The notes under the pieces were generated by a model. That model made no database searches. It was not told the DNA's origin and was given only the letters and a program-made list of their open reading frames with translations. From positions 1 to 64,000 of the forward strand of contig NZ_CP066149.1 in NCBI RefSeq assembly GCF_023206395.1: a stretch of 64,000 bases of DNA. The letters are read 5' to 3'. The position numbers and the translations under genes were made by a program. Source of the DNA: Vibrio sp. ED004. Its GTDB lineage: Bacteria; Pseudomonadota; Gammaproteobacteria; Enterobacterales; Vibrionaceae. This document shows, piece after piece, positions 18,805 through 29,340 of the stretch (position 1 is the stretch's first letter; each line of letters starts with the position of its first letter).

Positions 18805-20709
18805 TTATTTACCGAGCTTTTCTGCAATTTCCGTTAAGCTTGTTGGGTCATCAATGGTTGAAGGCACCACGTATTGCTCACCTTCGGCTATCTGTCGGAT
18901 AGTTCTGCGTAAGATTTTGCCGGAACGCGTCTTAGGAAGCCTCTCGACTACCAAGGCTTGCTTAAAACATGCGACTGCACCGATCTCATTTCGAACCTTA
19001 CCAACAAGCTCAGCTTGAAGGTCTTCGCCATCCACTTTCACGCCATCTTTCAGAACCACTAACCCGAGAGGAAGCTGACCTTTTAATTCATCGTGAATAC
19101 CAACCACGGCACATTCAGCTATGGCAGGGTGACCACCAACAATCTCCTCCATTTCACCAGTAGACAAACGATGCCCCGCGACATTTATCACATCATCAAT
19201 TCGTCCCATGATAAATAGGTAACCGTCTTCATCGAGATAACCACCATCGCCCGAGACGTAATAACCTGGAAATTGGCTTAAATAACCCGATTCAAACCTA
19301 TCATGGTTGCGCCATACCGTCGGCAAACAGCCAGGTGGAAGTGGTCGTTTGAGTGCCACGAAACCTTGTTGATTAGCGAGTGTAGGCTCACCCAACTCAT
19401 TGAGGATCGCCACTTGATAGCCCGGCACAGGTTTAGTTGAAGAACCCGCTTTCACCGGTAAAGACTCAAGCCCTGTAGGATTAGCTGAGATAGCCCAACC
19501 CGTCTCGGTCTGCCACCAATGGTCAATTACTGGTTTACTCGTATGAGATTCAACCCAATCCAATGTTGGCGGGTCTAAACGCTCGCCGGCCATAAAGATC
19601 GACTTGAGTGATGATAAGTCATACTTGGTCAGCAACTCACCTTCTGGGTCTTCCTTCTTTATCGCTCTGAATGCAGTTGGCGCCGAGAATAGAACATCGA
19701 CATTATATTCTTCACACACACGCCAGAATGCGCCCGGATCAGGCGTCCGCACAGGCTTACCTTCAAACAGAATCGTCGTACAGCCATGAATCAGTGGTGC
19801 GTAGACTATATAGGAATGCCCAACTACCCAACCCACATCGGAAGCCGCCCAAAATACGCCGTCTTGCGGCATGTCATAAATGGTACTCATCGAGTATTTC
19901 ATCGCGACCGCATGACCGCCATTATCACGGACCACGCCTTTTGGCTTACCTGTCGTGCCCGAGGTATACAAAATATATAACGGATCAGTTGCTAAAACAG
20001 GTACACACTCATGAGGCTCAGCGCTAGCAACGGCTTGTTGCCAATGCAAGTCACGATCGTTGTTTAACTCTGCAAGACATTGCTCTCTTTGAAAGACCAC
20101 TACCTTCTCTGGCTTCCAACGGCTATCCATGATTGCGCGGTCAACCATTGGTTTATACGGTAGAACCTTGTTGATTTCGATGCCACATGAGGCGGTGATC
20201 AATACTTTAGGTTCAGCATCTTCAATTCGAACCGCAAGCTCATGCGGAGCAAATCCACCGAACACCACAGAGTGCACTGCTCCTAACCGAGCACAGGCTA
20301 ACATTGCCATAGCTGCTTCAGGAATCATTGGCATGTAGATGACTACACGATCGCCTTTGGTGACGCCCTGTTCTGCCAACATACCAGCGGTCTTCGCCAC
20401 TTGCTCGCGAAGCTCATTGTAGGTGTAAGACGACTTGATGCCCGTAACTGGCGAGTCGTAAATCAGTGCGACCTTATCACCACGGCTATTTTCACAATGA
20501 TAATCCAACGCCAACCAGCAAGTGTTCATCACCCCATCAGGAAACCAGCGTTCAATACCGTTATCGTCCGTTTGTAATATCGTTTTTGGAGACTCAAACC
20601 AATCAATGGCTTGTGATTGTGTTTCCCAGAACGATTTTGGGTCTTCCCTTGCCCATTGATACTCGGTGATGTAATCCGTTTTTCTAGTCATTCGATTTGT
20701 AGCAGACAT
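18805..20709 (-). CDS. prpE: propionyl-CoA synthetase
   Basis: Activates propionate to propionyl-CoA with ATP and CoA, the entry step of the 2-methylcitrate cycle. 634 residues, the usual length. It belongs to the acyl-AMP-forming family: ILYTSGTTGKPKG is the AMP-binding motif, followed by DVGWVVGHSY, a WWQTETGW motif and a C-terminal SGKILRRTIR with the catalytic lysine. The ATG at 20709 has GGAGGAGG just upstream. Last gene of the prp operon, 115 bp after prpF. An acetyl-CoA synthetase is the main alternative, but the operon context supports PrpE. Confidence 0.95.
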   Translation of the reverse strand: MSATNRMTRKTDYITEYQWAREDPKSFWETQSQAIDWFESPKTILQTDDNGIERWFPDGVMNTCWLALDYHCENSRGDKVALIYDSPVTGIKSSYTYNELREQVAKTAGMLAEQGVTKGDRVVIYMPMIPEAAMAMLACARLGAVHSVVFGGFAPHELAVRIEDAEPKVLITASCGIEINKVLPYKPMVDRAIMDSRWKPEKVVVFQREQCLAELNNDRDLHWQQAVASAEPHECVPVLATDPLYILYTSGTTGKPKGVVRDNGGHAVAMKYSMSTIYDMPQDGVFWAASDVGWVVGHSYIVYAPLIHGCTTILFEGKPVRTPDPGAFWRVCEEYNVDVLFSAPTAFRAIKKEDPEGELLTKYDLSSLKSIFMAGERLDPPTLDWVESHTSKPVIDHWWQTETGWAISANPTGLESLPVKAGSSTKPVPGYQVAILNELGEPTLANQQGFVALKRPLPPGCLPTVWRNHDRFESGYLSQFPGYYVSGDGGYLDEDGYLFIMGRIDDVINVAGHRLSTGEMEEIVGGHPAIAECAVVGIHDELKGQLPLGLVVLKDGVKVDGEDLQAELVGKVRNEIGAVACFKQALVVERLPKTRSGKILRRTIRQIAEGEQYVVPSTIDDPTSLTEIAEKLGK

Positions 20710-20824
20710 AGTGCCTCCTCCATGATTAATCCATTTTCCAAGCGCCTAGCCTTTGGCACTAGCACTTGGTGCACTCTTTTCTCAGCGTTGTTTTCGGAAC
20801 ATTCAACCGCTCACGACAATCGCT

Positions 20825-21997
20825 TTACTTGGGAAAAGGCACACGAATGGCACCTTCCATGATCACTCGGGCACTGCGACTCATAATCGCCCTCTCAATT
20901 TTCCATCCACTTTCTGTCTCATGCGCTTTAGCACCAACCTTCAAGGTTCCTGATGGATGACCAAAGGTCACAAAGTCACGAGAGCCTCCCCCCGCCGCCA
21001 AATTCACTAGCGTACCCGGAACACTGGCCGCTGAAGCGATCGCAACCGCAGCTGTGCCCATCATGGCGTGATGCAGCTGCCCCATAGACAAAGCACGGAC
21101 CAACAGCTCTGTATCAGCGACGGTAACTGCCTTGCCACTCGAAGCTTGATACGCTTGAGGCTTGGCCACAAAGGCAACCTTTGGGGTGTGCTGGCGTGAT
21201 TCAGCTTGTTCTAACGAATCAATAAGTCCCATCGCGACTGCGCCATGTGCTCGGATGGATTCAAACAATGCCAAGGCTTTTGAATCGCTGTTGATATCCG
21301 ATTGAAGCTCTGTGCCTTGATAGCCCACCGATTCTGCATCAACAAAAATGGTTGGAATTCCTGCATTAATGTAAGTCGCTTTGATGCAACCTAACTCCGG
21401 GACATCTAAGAAATCGACCACATTTCCCGTCGGAAACATCGATCCACTCGCGTCTGCCGGGTCCAGAAAATCAACTCGGATTTCAGCTGCAGGGAAAGTA
21501 ACACCATCGAGTTCAAAATCCCCCAACTCTTGAACTTCACCATCCACGATAGGCACATGAACAATAATGGTTTTCTCTATGTTTACTTGCCATACTCGCA
21601 CCTCGACCACGCCGTTTTCCGGAATACGGTTTGAATCGACTAAGCCACTATGAATAGCAAATGGGCCAATCGCAGCAGACAAGTTCCCGCAGTTACCGCT
21701 CCAATCGACAAATGGCTTGTCTATTGCCACTTGACCAAAAAGGTAATCAACATCGTGATCGGCTCTACTGCTCTTCGAAACAATCACAGTTTTACTGGTA
21801 CTGGACGTCGCACCGCCCATGCCATCGGTTTGCTTACCATAAGGATCAGGACTGCCAATCACACGCAGAAATAACTCGTCTCTCGCTTGTCCCGCAACTT
21901 GCGCCGCTTCTGGTAGATCATTCAAGCAGAAGAAAACACCTTTACTGGTCCCTCCGCGCATATAGGTTGCCGGGACTTTTATCTGTTTCATATTCAT
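20825..21997 (-). CDS. prpF: 2-methylaconitate cis-trans isomerase
   Basis: Isomerises trans- to cis-2-methylaconitate and works with AcnD, replacing PrpD. About 390 residues with the typical start KQIKVPATYMRGGTSKGVFF and the FGGATSSTSK-like segment DGMGGATSSTSK. I use the ATG at 21997, which has AGGAG six bases upstream, over the GTG three bases earlier. It lies 9 bp after acnD, so they are cotranscribed. Confidence 0.95.
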   Translation of the reverse strand: MNMKQIKVPATYMRGGTSKGVFFCLNDLPEAAQVAGQARDELFLRVIGSPDPYGKQTDGMGGATSSTSKTVIVSKSSRADHDVDYLFGQVAIDKPFVDWSGNCGNLSAAIGPFAIHSGLVDSNRIPENGVVEVRVWQVNIEKTIIVHVPIVDGEVQELGDFELDGVTFPAAEIRVDFLDPADASGSMFPTGNVVDFLDVPELGCIKATYINAGIPTIFVDAESVGYQGTELQSDINSDSKALALFESIRAHGAVAMGLIDSLEQAESRQHTPKVAFVAKPQAYQASSGKAVTVADTELLVRALSMGQLHHAMMGTAAVAIASAASVPGTLVNLAAGGGSRDFVTFGHPSGTLKVGAKAHETESGWKIERAIMSRSARVIMEGAIRVPFPK

Positions 21998-22006
21998 CAC
22001 AGGCTC

Positions 22007-24661
22007 CTATTGCGCGAGAAAGTCTTTGGCAAAGCGTTGTAATACGCCACCAGCGCTATACACATTCACTTCGTCTGCCGTATCCAATCTACAGGTCACT
22101 GGCACATCAAGCTTTTCACCGCTTTTACGAGTGATGACTAACGCTAAATCGGAACCCGCTTGGATGTCGCCATACACATCGTAAAGTTCAGTACCATCGA
22201 GTTGTAAGGTGTTACGATCTGTTCCTTCTTTGAATTGCAGAGGTAAGACGCCCATACCCACTAAGTTGGTTCGGTGGATTCGCTCAAAGCCTTCAGCAAC
22301 AATCACTTCAACACCTGCTAATCGCACGCCTTTAGCCGCCCAGTCGCGTGATGAACCTTGTCCATAGTCTGCGCCTGCAACCACAATCAAAGATTGTTTA
22401 CGGTTCATGTAGGTTTCTATCGCTTCCCACATGCGAGTTACTTGTCCCTCGGGTTCAACTCGTGCCAATGAACCTTGCACCACGTTTCCTGACTCTGTGA
22501 CCATTTCATTGAACAGTTTAGGGTTAGCAAAGGTGGCTCTTTGTGCCGTTAAATGATCACCTCGGTGAGTCGCATACGAGTTAAAGTCCTCTTCAGGAAC
22601 GTCCATTTTTGCGAGGTATTCACCTGCCGCACTTGAAGCTAGAATCGCATTTGATGGCGATAAGTGATCGGTGGTGATGTTGTCACCTAAGATCGCTAAA
22701 GGTCTCATACCAGAAAGGCTTCGTTCACCCGCCAGCGCACCTTCCCAATAAGGCGGTCTACGAATATAAGTGCTCTTAGGTCGCCAATCGTACAGCGGCT
22801 CGCTGCTTAGCTGTTCATCATCTGGCTGGAACATTTTCACGTAAATTTGTTGGAACTGTTGTGGTTTAACATGCTCGCCAACAACCGCATCAATTTCCGC
22901 ATCACTTGGCCACAAGTCACTCAGGTAAATTGGCTTACCGTTGTTGTCTGTACCTAAGCTGTCTTTCTCAATATCAAAACGAATCGTGCCAGCCAAGGCA
23001 TAAGCAACCACCAATGGCGGTGACGCTAGAAAGGCTTGTTTGGCATAAGGATGGATTCGGCCATCAAAGTTTCGATTACCCGATAACACAGCGGTGGAAT
23101 AGAGGTCGCGGTCAATGATCTCTTGTTGGATTTCAGGATCCAATGCCCCACTCATACCGTTACAAGTCGTACATGCATAGCCGACAATGCCGAAACCCAA
23201 CTGTTCCAGTTCAGGAAGTAAACCTGCTGACTCTAAATAGAGCTTGGCAACCTTAGACCCCGGAGCAAATGACGTTTTAACCCAAGGCTTACGAACCAAA
23301 CCAAGTTGATTGGCTTTTTTAGCTACTAGCCCTGCCGCCACTACGTTTCTTGGGTTACTGGTATTGGTACATGAGGTAATCGCTGCGATAATCACCGCAC
23401 CATCTGGCATTTGGTCATCACTATAATGCTCAGCATGTTGCTCTTTCCAAGAAGCTTGGCTGATGCCTTGCTGGGCAAGTTCACTGGTTGGTAAGCGGCG
23501 ATGAGGGTTCGAAGGTCCTGCGAGGTTTCGCTCAACTTTCGACAAATCAAACTCAAGCACACGCTCATATTGAGCCGAATCAAGGTCATCCGCCCACAGT
23601 CCGGTTTGCTTAGCATAAAGCTCGACTAACTCAACTTGCTCAGGATCACGACCTGTCAATTTAAGGTATTGAATAGTCTGCTCATCTATGTAGAACATGC
23701 CAGCCGTCGCACCGTACTCAGGCGTCATGTTTGAGATAGTCGCACGGTCGCCAATAGTGAGTGCACGCGCGCCTTCACCGAAGAATTCTAAGTAGCTTGA
23801 AACCACCCTTTCATTACGAAGAAACTCGGTAATTGCGAGCACAATATCGGTTGCTGTAATGCCCTCTTGTCGCTGACCGGTAAGTTTAACGCCCACAATA
23901 TCTGGCAAACGTATCATCGACGGGCGACCGAGCATTACCGTCTCCGCTTCCAAGCCACCCACACCAATGGCAATAACGCCCAACGCATCAACATGAGGAG
24001 TATGGCTATCGGTACCAACACAGGTATCTGGGAACGCGATACCTGCTTTGGATTGAATAACCGGAGACATTTTTTCCAGGTTAATCTGGTGCATAATTCC
24101 GTTACCCGCAGGAATCACACTGACGTTTTTAAACGCCGTTTTACACCATTCAATGAAATGAAAACGGTCTTCGTTTCGACGCTCTTCAATCGCGCGGTTT
24201 TTATCAAACGCTTCGCTATCAAACCCAGCATGTTCCACGGCTAAAGAGTGGTCTACAATCAGTTGGGTTTCGACTACTGGGTTTACTTTGGCAGGGTCTC
24301 CACCTTGGTCAGCAATCGCATCTCGTAAGCCCACTAAATCTACTAAAGCAGTTTGACCTAAAATGTCATGACACACGACACGCGCGGGATACCAAGGAAA
24401 GTCTAAGTCGCTCTTACGCTCAATGATTTGTTTCAAGCTACCTTCAAGAGCTGCTGGATCACAGCGTCTTACCAATTGCTCCGCCAATACTCTCGACGTA
24501 TACGGCAAGGTTTTATAGCTGCCCGGAGATATCGCATCTACCGCTTCACGGGCATCGAAATATTCTAAGCAAGTTCCCGATAGAGCCTTTCTGTATTGGC
24601 TATTCTCAAGGCCTGCATTTTTATCAAGGTTCGGGTTATTCTCAATTTTCACATCAGACAT
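22007..24661 (-). CDS. acnD: iron-sulfur-dependent 2-methylcitrate dehydratase
   Basis: Aconitase-family enzyme that dehydrates 2-methylcitrate to trans-2-methylaconitate in the AcnD/PrpF form of the pathway. It contains the 4Fe-4S cysteines in TSCTNTSNPRN and ACTTCNGMSG, a FPDTCVGTDSHTPHVDALG active-site segment and the swivel domain near the C terminus (GADYGQGSSRDWAAKG). I place the start at the ATG at 24661 (MSDVKIENNPNLD), with GGTGGA five bases upstream, rather than an ATG ten codons earlier without a good Shine-Dalgarno. Length is about 884 residues. Confidence 0.96.
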   Translation of the reverse strand: MSDVKIENNPNLDKNAGLENSQYRKALSGTCLEYFDAREAVDAISPGSYKTLPYTSRVLAEQLVRRCDPAALEGSLKQIIERKSDLDFPWYPARVVCHDILGQTALVDLVGLRDAIADQGGDPAKVNPVVETQLIVDHSLAVEHAGFDSEAFDKNRAIEERRNEDRFHFIEWCKTAFKNVSVIPAGNGIMHQINLEKMSPVIQSKAGIAFPDTCVGTDSHTPHVDALGVIAIGVGGLEAETVMLGRPSMIRLPDIVGVKLTGQRQEGITATDIVLAITEFLRNERVVSSYLEFFGEGARALTIGDRATISNMTPEYGATAGMFYIDEQTIQYLKLTGRDPEQVELVELYAKQTGLWADDLDSAQYERVLEFDLSKVERNLAGPSNPHRRLPTSELAQQGISQASWKEQHAEHYSDDQMPDGAVIIAAITSCTNTSNPRNVVAAGLVAKKANQLGLVRKPWVKTSFAPGSKVAKLYLESAGLLPELEQLGFGIVGYACTTCNGMSGALDPEIQQEIIDRDLYSTAVLSGNRNFDGRIHPYAKQAFLASPPLVVAYALAGTIRFDIEKDSLGTDNNGKPIYLSDLWPSDAEIDAVVGEHVKPQQFQQIYVKMFQPDDEQLSSEPLYDWRPKSTYIRRPPYWEGALAGERSLSGMRPLAILGDNITTDHLSPSNAILASSAAGEYLAKMDVPEEDFNSYATHRGDHLTAQRATFANPKLFNEMVTESGNVVQGSLARVEPEGQVTRMWEAIETYMNRKQSLIVVAGADYGQGSSRDWAAKGVRLAGVEVIVAEGFERIHRTNLVGMGVLPLQFKEGTDRNTLQLDGTELYDVYGDIQAGSDLALVITRKSGEKLDVPVTCRLDTADEVNVYSAGGVLQRFAKDFLAQ

Positions 24662-24739
24662 ACATCCACCATTATCTAAAATTCTATTCATTGGCTCTCA
24701 AGGACAACTCGATAGATGAGTCGCCTTGAGACAGAAGGA

Positions 24740-25954
24740 TTAACGTAAATGAATAGGTAGCCAATCTTGATGCTCAGGCCCGGTGTAATCTGCACTTGGG
24801 CGAATGATGCGATTATTTTCTCTTTGCTCGAACACATGCGCTGTCCAACCGGTAAGACGACTCATCACAAAGATAGGTGTAAACAGTTTGGTTGGGATGT
24901 CCATGAAGTGATAGGCAGAGGCGTGGAAGAAATCCGCATTACAGAAAAGACCTTTTTCACGCTTCATTACCGCTTCAACGCGCTCAGATACCGCGTAAAG
25001 CTGCTCGTCTCCCACTTCTTGCGCTAGCTCTTTTGACCAACGTTTAATTAGCGCGTTGCGTGGGTCACTCTCTCGATAAATGGCATGACCGAAGCCCATG
25101 ATTTTGTCTTTATTAGCAAGCATCTTCATGATGTTCGCTTCAGCTTCATCGGCGGTTTTCCAATCTTGGATCATTTCCATTGCCGCTTCATTTGCACCGC
25201 CATGTAGAGGACCTCTTAGTGTGCCAATCGCCGCTGTCACACACGAATGAATATCCGACAGTGTTGATGCACAAACACGAGCCGCAAAGGTAGAAGCATT
25301 AAACTCATGCTCTGCGTAAAGCGTTAGCGAACAGTGCATGACCTTCTTATGAAGTTCACTCGGCGCTTTATCCGTTAGCATCTTCAAGAAGTAACCACCC
25401 AGACATGATTCGCTTTGGTCCTGTGTATCAATTCGCACGCAATCATGACTGAAGCGATACCAATAGCAGATAATGGCAGGGAAAAGTGCAAGCATACGTT
25501 CTGTTGCTGATAGCTGCTCAGAGAAGTCAGATTCTTGCTCTAAGTTACCCAACATTGAGCAGCCTGTTCTCATCACATCCATAGGGTGAGCGTCTGCAGG
25601 GATAAGCTCTAAAGCGGCTTTCAACGGTTGAGGCAAACCACGTAAACCAATCAACGATGTTTTGTAGTCGTCTAGCTCTTTTTCACTTGGTAAATGGCCT
25701 CTCAGTAACAGATGCGCCACTTCTTCGAACTGAGCATGATTAGCAAGGTCGGTAATATCATATCCACGGTAGGTTAAGCCAGTTCCTGATTTTCCTACCG
25801 TACATAGCGCTGTGGTTCCCGCACTCTGGCCACGTAGACCAGCGCCACCGATTGCAGGTGCGCCTTTTGGTGAACTTGCTGGGTTTTCGCTTTGTTGATG
25901 GTTTTCTGTTGAAGCCTTATCGACAGCTGCTTTATCACTCAAAGATACAGACAT
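24740..25954 (-). CDS. prpC: 2-methylcitrate synthase
   Basis: Condenses propionyl-CoA with oxaloacetate. Citrate-synthase fold with GPLHGGANEAAMEM, the catalytic GFGHAIYRESDPR region and an ADFFHASAYHFMDIP segment. I choose the ATG at 25954 (MSVSLSDKAAVDKAS) because AAAGGAG lies just upstream; an ATG 25 codons earlier lacks this. Even so, the first 45 or so residues (rich in Gln, Ser and Pro) extend beyond many PrpC proteins before the conserved GLRGQSAGTTALCTVGK. Lies between prpB and acnD in the operon. Confidence 0.95.
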   Translation of the reverse strand: MSVSLSDKAAVDKASTENHQQSENPASSPKGAPAIGGAGLRGQSAGTTALCTVGKSGTGLTYRGYDITDLANHAQFEEVAHLLLRGHLPSEKELDDYKTSLIGLRGLPQPLKAALELIPADAHPMDVMRTGCSMLGNLEQESDFSEQLSATERMLALFPAIICYWYRFSHDCVRIDTQDQSESCLGGYFLKMLTDKAPSELHKKVMHCSLTLYAEHEFNASTFAARVCASTLSDIHSCVTAAIGTLRGPLHGGANEAAMEMIQDWKTADEAEANIMKMLANKDKIMGFGHAIYRESDPRNALIKRWSKELAQEVGDEQLYAVSERVEAVMKREKGLFCNADFFHASAYHFMDIPTKLFTPIFVMSRLTGWTAHVFEQRENNRIIRPSADYTGPEHQDWLPIHLR

Positions 25955-26101
25955 GGTGAACTCCTTTTCTGTGTTAGTCGCCTGCACTCTTTGGTGCTGC
26001 CTGTTTATATGTCCGATGATCTTTATCATCGATACTGGATATGGCGACTAACCATTTCACGTTATTGGATTAAGTTGATTTTTAATTAATTGAAACTGGT
26101 T

Positions 26102-26998
26102 TTACCCTTCGCTTGAAAACAACTGATCAAGCTTGTTCTCGTAGTCGTGGTAATTCAGATGTTCATAAAGCTCTTTACGAGTTTGCATTGAATCCAATAG
26201 CGCTTCTTGATTGCCTTCAACTAACAGATGTTTGTAAACATTCTCCGCGGCTTTGTTCATCGCACGGAATGCACTGAGTGGATAAAGCACCATGTCGACA
26301 TGAGATTGCGCCAGCTCTTTGCAGTTGTAGAGCGGTGTTTGTCCAAACTCGGTGATGTTAGCCAATATAGGCACATGCTTACCGGTTGCTGATTTCAGCG
26401 CCGCCGAGAACTTCACGTATTGGTCGAGTTGATTCATCGCCTCTGGGAAAATCATGTCCGCACCGGCTTCAACACACGCAATCGCGCGTTCAATCGCACT
26501 ATCTATGCCTTCTACGGCCAGAGCATCGGTACGAGCCATAATCACAAAGCTCTCATCAGTTCTCGCATCGCTTGCCGCTTTTACTCGGTCGACCATTTCC
26601 TGTTGGCTAACAATCGCTTTGTTTGGTCGATGACCACAGCGTTTCTGGGCCACTTGATCTTCCATATGAATAGCAGCAGCGCCCGCTTTTTCCATCGCTC
26701 GAATAGTGCGTGCAATATTGAACGCACCGCCAAATCCCGTATCGATATCCACCAGTAAAGGTAAATCACACGCGTTGGTAATGCGTTCCACATCCACCAA
26801 CACATCGTTCAATGTAGTGATGCCTAAGTCAGGCAAACCGTAAGACGCATTGGCGATACCTCCACCAGACAAATAAATGGCCTGGTGACCCAAGTTCTTT
26901 GCCATCATCGCGCAGTACGGATTTACCGTGCCGACGATCTGCAGTGGATCGTTGTCTTGCACAGCTTGTCGGAACTTTGCTCCCGCTGATAACTTCAT
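26102..26998 (-). CDS. prpB: 2-methylisocitrate lyase
   Basis: Cleaves 2-methylisocitrate to pyruvate and succinate, the last step of the pathway. 298 residues. It shows the isocitrate-lyase superfamily features: the [18 protein letters not shown] start region, VDIDTGFGG (metal-binding Asp) and the catalytic KRCGH loop. First enzyme gene after the GntR regulator, about 37 bp downstream of it, so the two probably share a transcript. Confidence 0.97.
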   Translation of the reverse strand: MKLSAGAKFRQAVQDNDPLQIVGTVNPYCAMMAKNLGHQAIYLSGGGIANASYGLPDLGITTLNDVLVDVERITNACDLPLLVDIDTGFGGAFNIARTIRAMEKAGAAAIHMEDQVAQKRCGHRPNKAIVSQQEMVDRVKAASDARTDESFVIMARTDALAVEGIDSAIERAIACVEAGADMIFPEAMNQLDQYVKFSAALKSATGKHVPILANITEFGQTPLYNCKELAQSHVDMVLYPLSAFRAMNKAAENVYKHLLVEGNQEALLDSMQTRKELYEHLNYHDYENKLDQLFSSEG

Positions 26999-27035
26999 AA
27001 TGACGCTCCCTGTTAATTGTTTATTTGTAAGACTG

Positions 27036-27755
27036 TTAATCCATATCTTTGGATTGAATTTGTTGTTCGATAAGCAGTCGACTACCGGAGATGTGTCGTC
27101 GCATCAGCATCTCTGCTAGCTCTTCATCACGGTTGCGGATTGCTTGTAGGATATATTTATGTTCATCAAGCGCCTCTTTTGGTCGAGACTGCGCTCTAGG
27201 CGATTGGTAGCGATACATGCGTAATAAGTGATAAAGCTCATCACACAGTAGAGAAATAAGTTTGCTGTTGCGGCTGGCTTTAATGATTCGGTAATGGAAA
27301 TCGAAATCGCCGTGTTGATGGAAGTAGGAAGAACCCTCCACTTCATCGATATGTTTGGAGTGTGTCGACAATAATGCTTCAAGGCCGATCAGTTCTTCTT
27401 GTGTGATGTGTCTTGCTGCGAGTCGCGCAGCCATACCTTCTAGAGCCTCTCGAACCGCGTATAGCTCAAGTAGCTTGTCAGCAGAAAAGGTAATCACTCG
27501 GGCGCCAACATGAGGAATTCTCTCAATAAGTCCTAACCCTTCGACACGCATAATAGCTTCACGCAAAGGACCACGACTGACCTCAAAGCGTTTAGCCAAC
27601 TCAGGCTCCGAGATCTTGCTGCCCGGAGGTAATTCACCATTAACAATCGCCTCAACGAGGTATTCCGTTAAGTTTTCTGACTTGGTGTTTTCTTTATCGC
27701 TCACACGAGTTTTCGTATTCGTACTTAAGGTGAAATCTTTTATCGCAGTATTCAT
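27036..27755 (-). CDS. GntR/FCD-family regulator of the prp operon
   Basis: Transcription factor with an N-terminal winged helix ([23 protein letters not shown]) and a C-terminal FCD ligand domain with the usual metal-binding Asp/His set ([23 protein letters not shown]). The ligand may be a propionate-pathway acid. I start at the ATG at 27755 ([10 protein letters not shown]). An ATG at 27806 is open in frame, but its extra 17 codons would run through an ATTGTCAACAAT site that looks like an operator. Promoter-proximal gene of the prp operon and probably autoregulated through the adjacent palindromes. Repressor or activator sense cannot be read from sequence. Confidence 0.9.
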   Translation of the reverse strand: MNTAIKDFTLSTNTKTRVSDKENTKSENLTEYLVEAIVNGELPPGSKISEPELAKRFEVSRGPLREAIMRVEGLGLIERIPHVGARVITFSADKLLELYAVREALEGMAARLAARHITQEELIGLEALLSTHSKHIDEVEGSSYFHQHGDFDFHYRIIKASRNSKLISLLCDELYHLLRMYRYQSPRAQSRPKEALDEHKYILQAIRNRDEELAEMLMRRHISGSRLLIEQQIQSKDMD

Positions 27756-27789
27756 ATTCACGCTGCTCACTTCTGATTGCTTAACGTTA

Positions 27790-27863
27790 ATTGTCAACAA
27801 TTTCATAACATGAATATAAAATACACGATTAAATTGTCGACAATCAAGCCAATTGTCGACAAT
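27790..27863. promoter_or_regulatory. three GntR-type operators upstream of the prp operon
   Basis: The palindrome ATTGTCGACAAT occurs exactly at 27833-27844 and 27852-27863, with centres 19 bp apart (roughly two helical turns). A one-base variant, ATTGTCAACAAT, lies at 27790-27801. FCD-type GntR regulators often bind TTGT-N2-ACAA palindromes, so the flanking GntR gene product is the expected ligand. A weaker half-match (GTGTCGACAA) lies at 28006-28015. Confidence 0.85.
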
Positions 27864-28337
27864 TTAGACTAAGGTAGTATTTTCATTAACCGGTGAAGAA
27901 GTAGTAAAACGAGGCAACAAAGGGAAATAAATAGATGTTATTCATTGAGTTAAATCTTAAGTAAGCTTCAAACCCTTACCCATCTAAAATTAACTCTAAA
28001 ACAATGTGTCGACAACTGACAGTCAACTTTTCAAATTCAGGTCTCTATGTGGATATGCCTCTGCTCATCCAGAAACGGATACAAAGAAGACGGCTGATGT
28101 GCTCTTCTTTTTATGCCTTTCAGCGAATAGTCGCATGAGTCGCTCCCCGTGAACTTTATGAACTTTATTCACCCAATGTTCTTTATCCTCAATATCGCCG
28201 CATTACAGACAATTCATTAACACACCGTTAACTTTAGATTCATCTACTAAGCAATACCCTACTCGTGTGTTTAGTAGCTGGATATAAACATAAGTTTCTC
28301 TCCATTGAAGAGATCCCCTACATAAGGAACGTGAACC
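27864..28337. promoter_or_regulatory. intergenic region between the prp and tct operons
   Basis: 474 bp with no ORF. It should hold the tct promoter and perhaps shared control with prp. The only structured sequence I see is the degenerate GTGTCGACAA near 28006. No convincing -35/-10 pair or CRP site is clear. Confidence 0.4.
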
Positions 28338-29309
28338 ATGTTCAAGGCACTGAAACCTACTCTTGCGGCTTCTATCATCGCAGCAACCTTTTCTTTCAAC
28401 ACTTTTGCTGCTGACGTAGAGAAAATCCACTTCCTAATCCCTGGCGGCGCTGGTGGCGGTTGGGATATGACAGCTCGTGGTACTGGTGATGTACTGGTGA
28501 AATCAGACATCGTAGAAAATGTCTCTTTCCAAAACCTATCTGGTGGCGGCGGCGGTAAAGCCATTGCACACCTAATTGAAACGGCTCAACGCCAAGAAGA
28601 CACGCTGATGGTGAACTCAACACCTATCGTTGTGCGCTCTCTAACGGGTATTTTCCCACAGTCTTTCCGTGACCTTACACCTGTTGCTGCAACCATTGCC
28701 GATTACGGCGCAATCGTTGCTTCTGCTGATTCTAAATACAACACGTGGGAAGACGTGGTAAAAGAATTCGAAACAAACCCTCGTAAAGTAAAAATTGCTG
28801 GCGGTTCAGCTCGTGGCAGCATGGACCACCTTGTAGTTGCTGCGGCGTTCAAGGGCGAAGGTTTTGATGCGAAAAAGGTTCGCTACATTGCTTACGATGC
28901 GGGCGGTAAAGCGATGGCTGCACTGCTTTCTGGCGAAACCCAACTGCTTTCAACTGGCCTTGGTGAGGTACTAGAGATGTCTAAGTCTGGACAGGTAAAA
29001 GTACTGGCTGTAACGGCACCAAAACGTCTTGAGGCAGCGCCAGACATTCCAACACTAACTGAATACGGCAATGAAACTGTATTTGCTAACTGGCGTGGAT
29101 TTTTCGCGGCTCCAAATGCTAGCCAAGCAAAAATCGATGAGTGGAATGAAGCTCTAGGGAAAATGTACAAAACCGATGAGTGGCAAGTAGTTCGTGACCG
29201 TAACGGTTGGATCGATAACTACAAAGCGGACAAAGATTTCTACGCCTTCCTAGAAGATCAAGAAAAACAAATGGGCGACCTAATGCGTGAGCTTGGTTTC
29301 TTGAAATAA
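28338..29309 (+). CDS. tctC: tripartite tricarboxylate transporter substrate-binding protein
   Basis: Periplasmic solute receptor of the Bug/TctC family. Signal peptide MFKALKPTLAASIIAATFSF ending TFAAD, then the family's HFLIPGGAGGGWDMTARGTG. 323 residues, the normal length. AAGGAACG precedes the ATG. It heads tctCBA, is divergent from the prp operon and is likely regulated with it. Ligands of this family range over citrate, tricarballylate, terephthalate and other carboxylates, so the ligand here is not known; a C4-C7 tricarboxylate is plausible. Confidence 0.92.
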   Translation: MFKALKPTLAASIIAATFSFNTFAADVEKIHFLIPGGAGGGWDMTARGTGDVLVKSDIVENVSFQNLSGGGGGKAIAHLIETAQRQEDTLMVNSTPIVVRSLTGIFPQSFRDLTPVAATIADYGAIVASADSKYNTWEDVVKEFETNPRKVKIAGGSARGSMDHLVVAAAFKGEGFDAKKVRYIAYDAGGKAMAALLSGETQLLSTGLGEVLEMSKSGQVKVLAVTAPKRLEAAPDIPTLTEYGNETVFANWRGFFAAPNASQAKIDEWNEALGKMYKTDEWQVVRDRNGWIDNYKADKDFYAFLEDQEKQMGDLMRELGFLK

Positions 29310-29320
29310 CCAACAACGAT

Positions 29321-29340
29321 AGAGGGACTTTGTGCCCTCT
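29321..29340 (+). repeat. hairpin between tctC and tctB
   Basis: AGAGGG pairs with CCCTCT across an 8-nt loop in the 248-bp gap. It lacks a T run. It may partly end transcription or stabilise the tctC message, which would fit receptor excess over membrane subunits. Confidence 0.5.
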
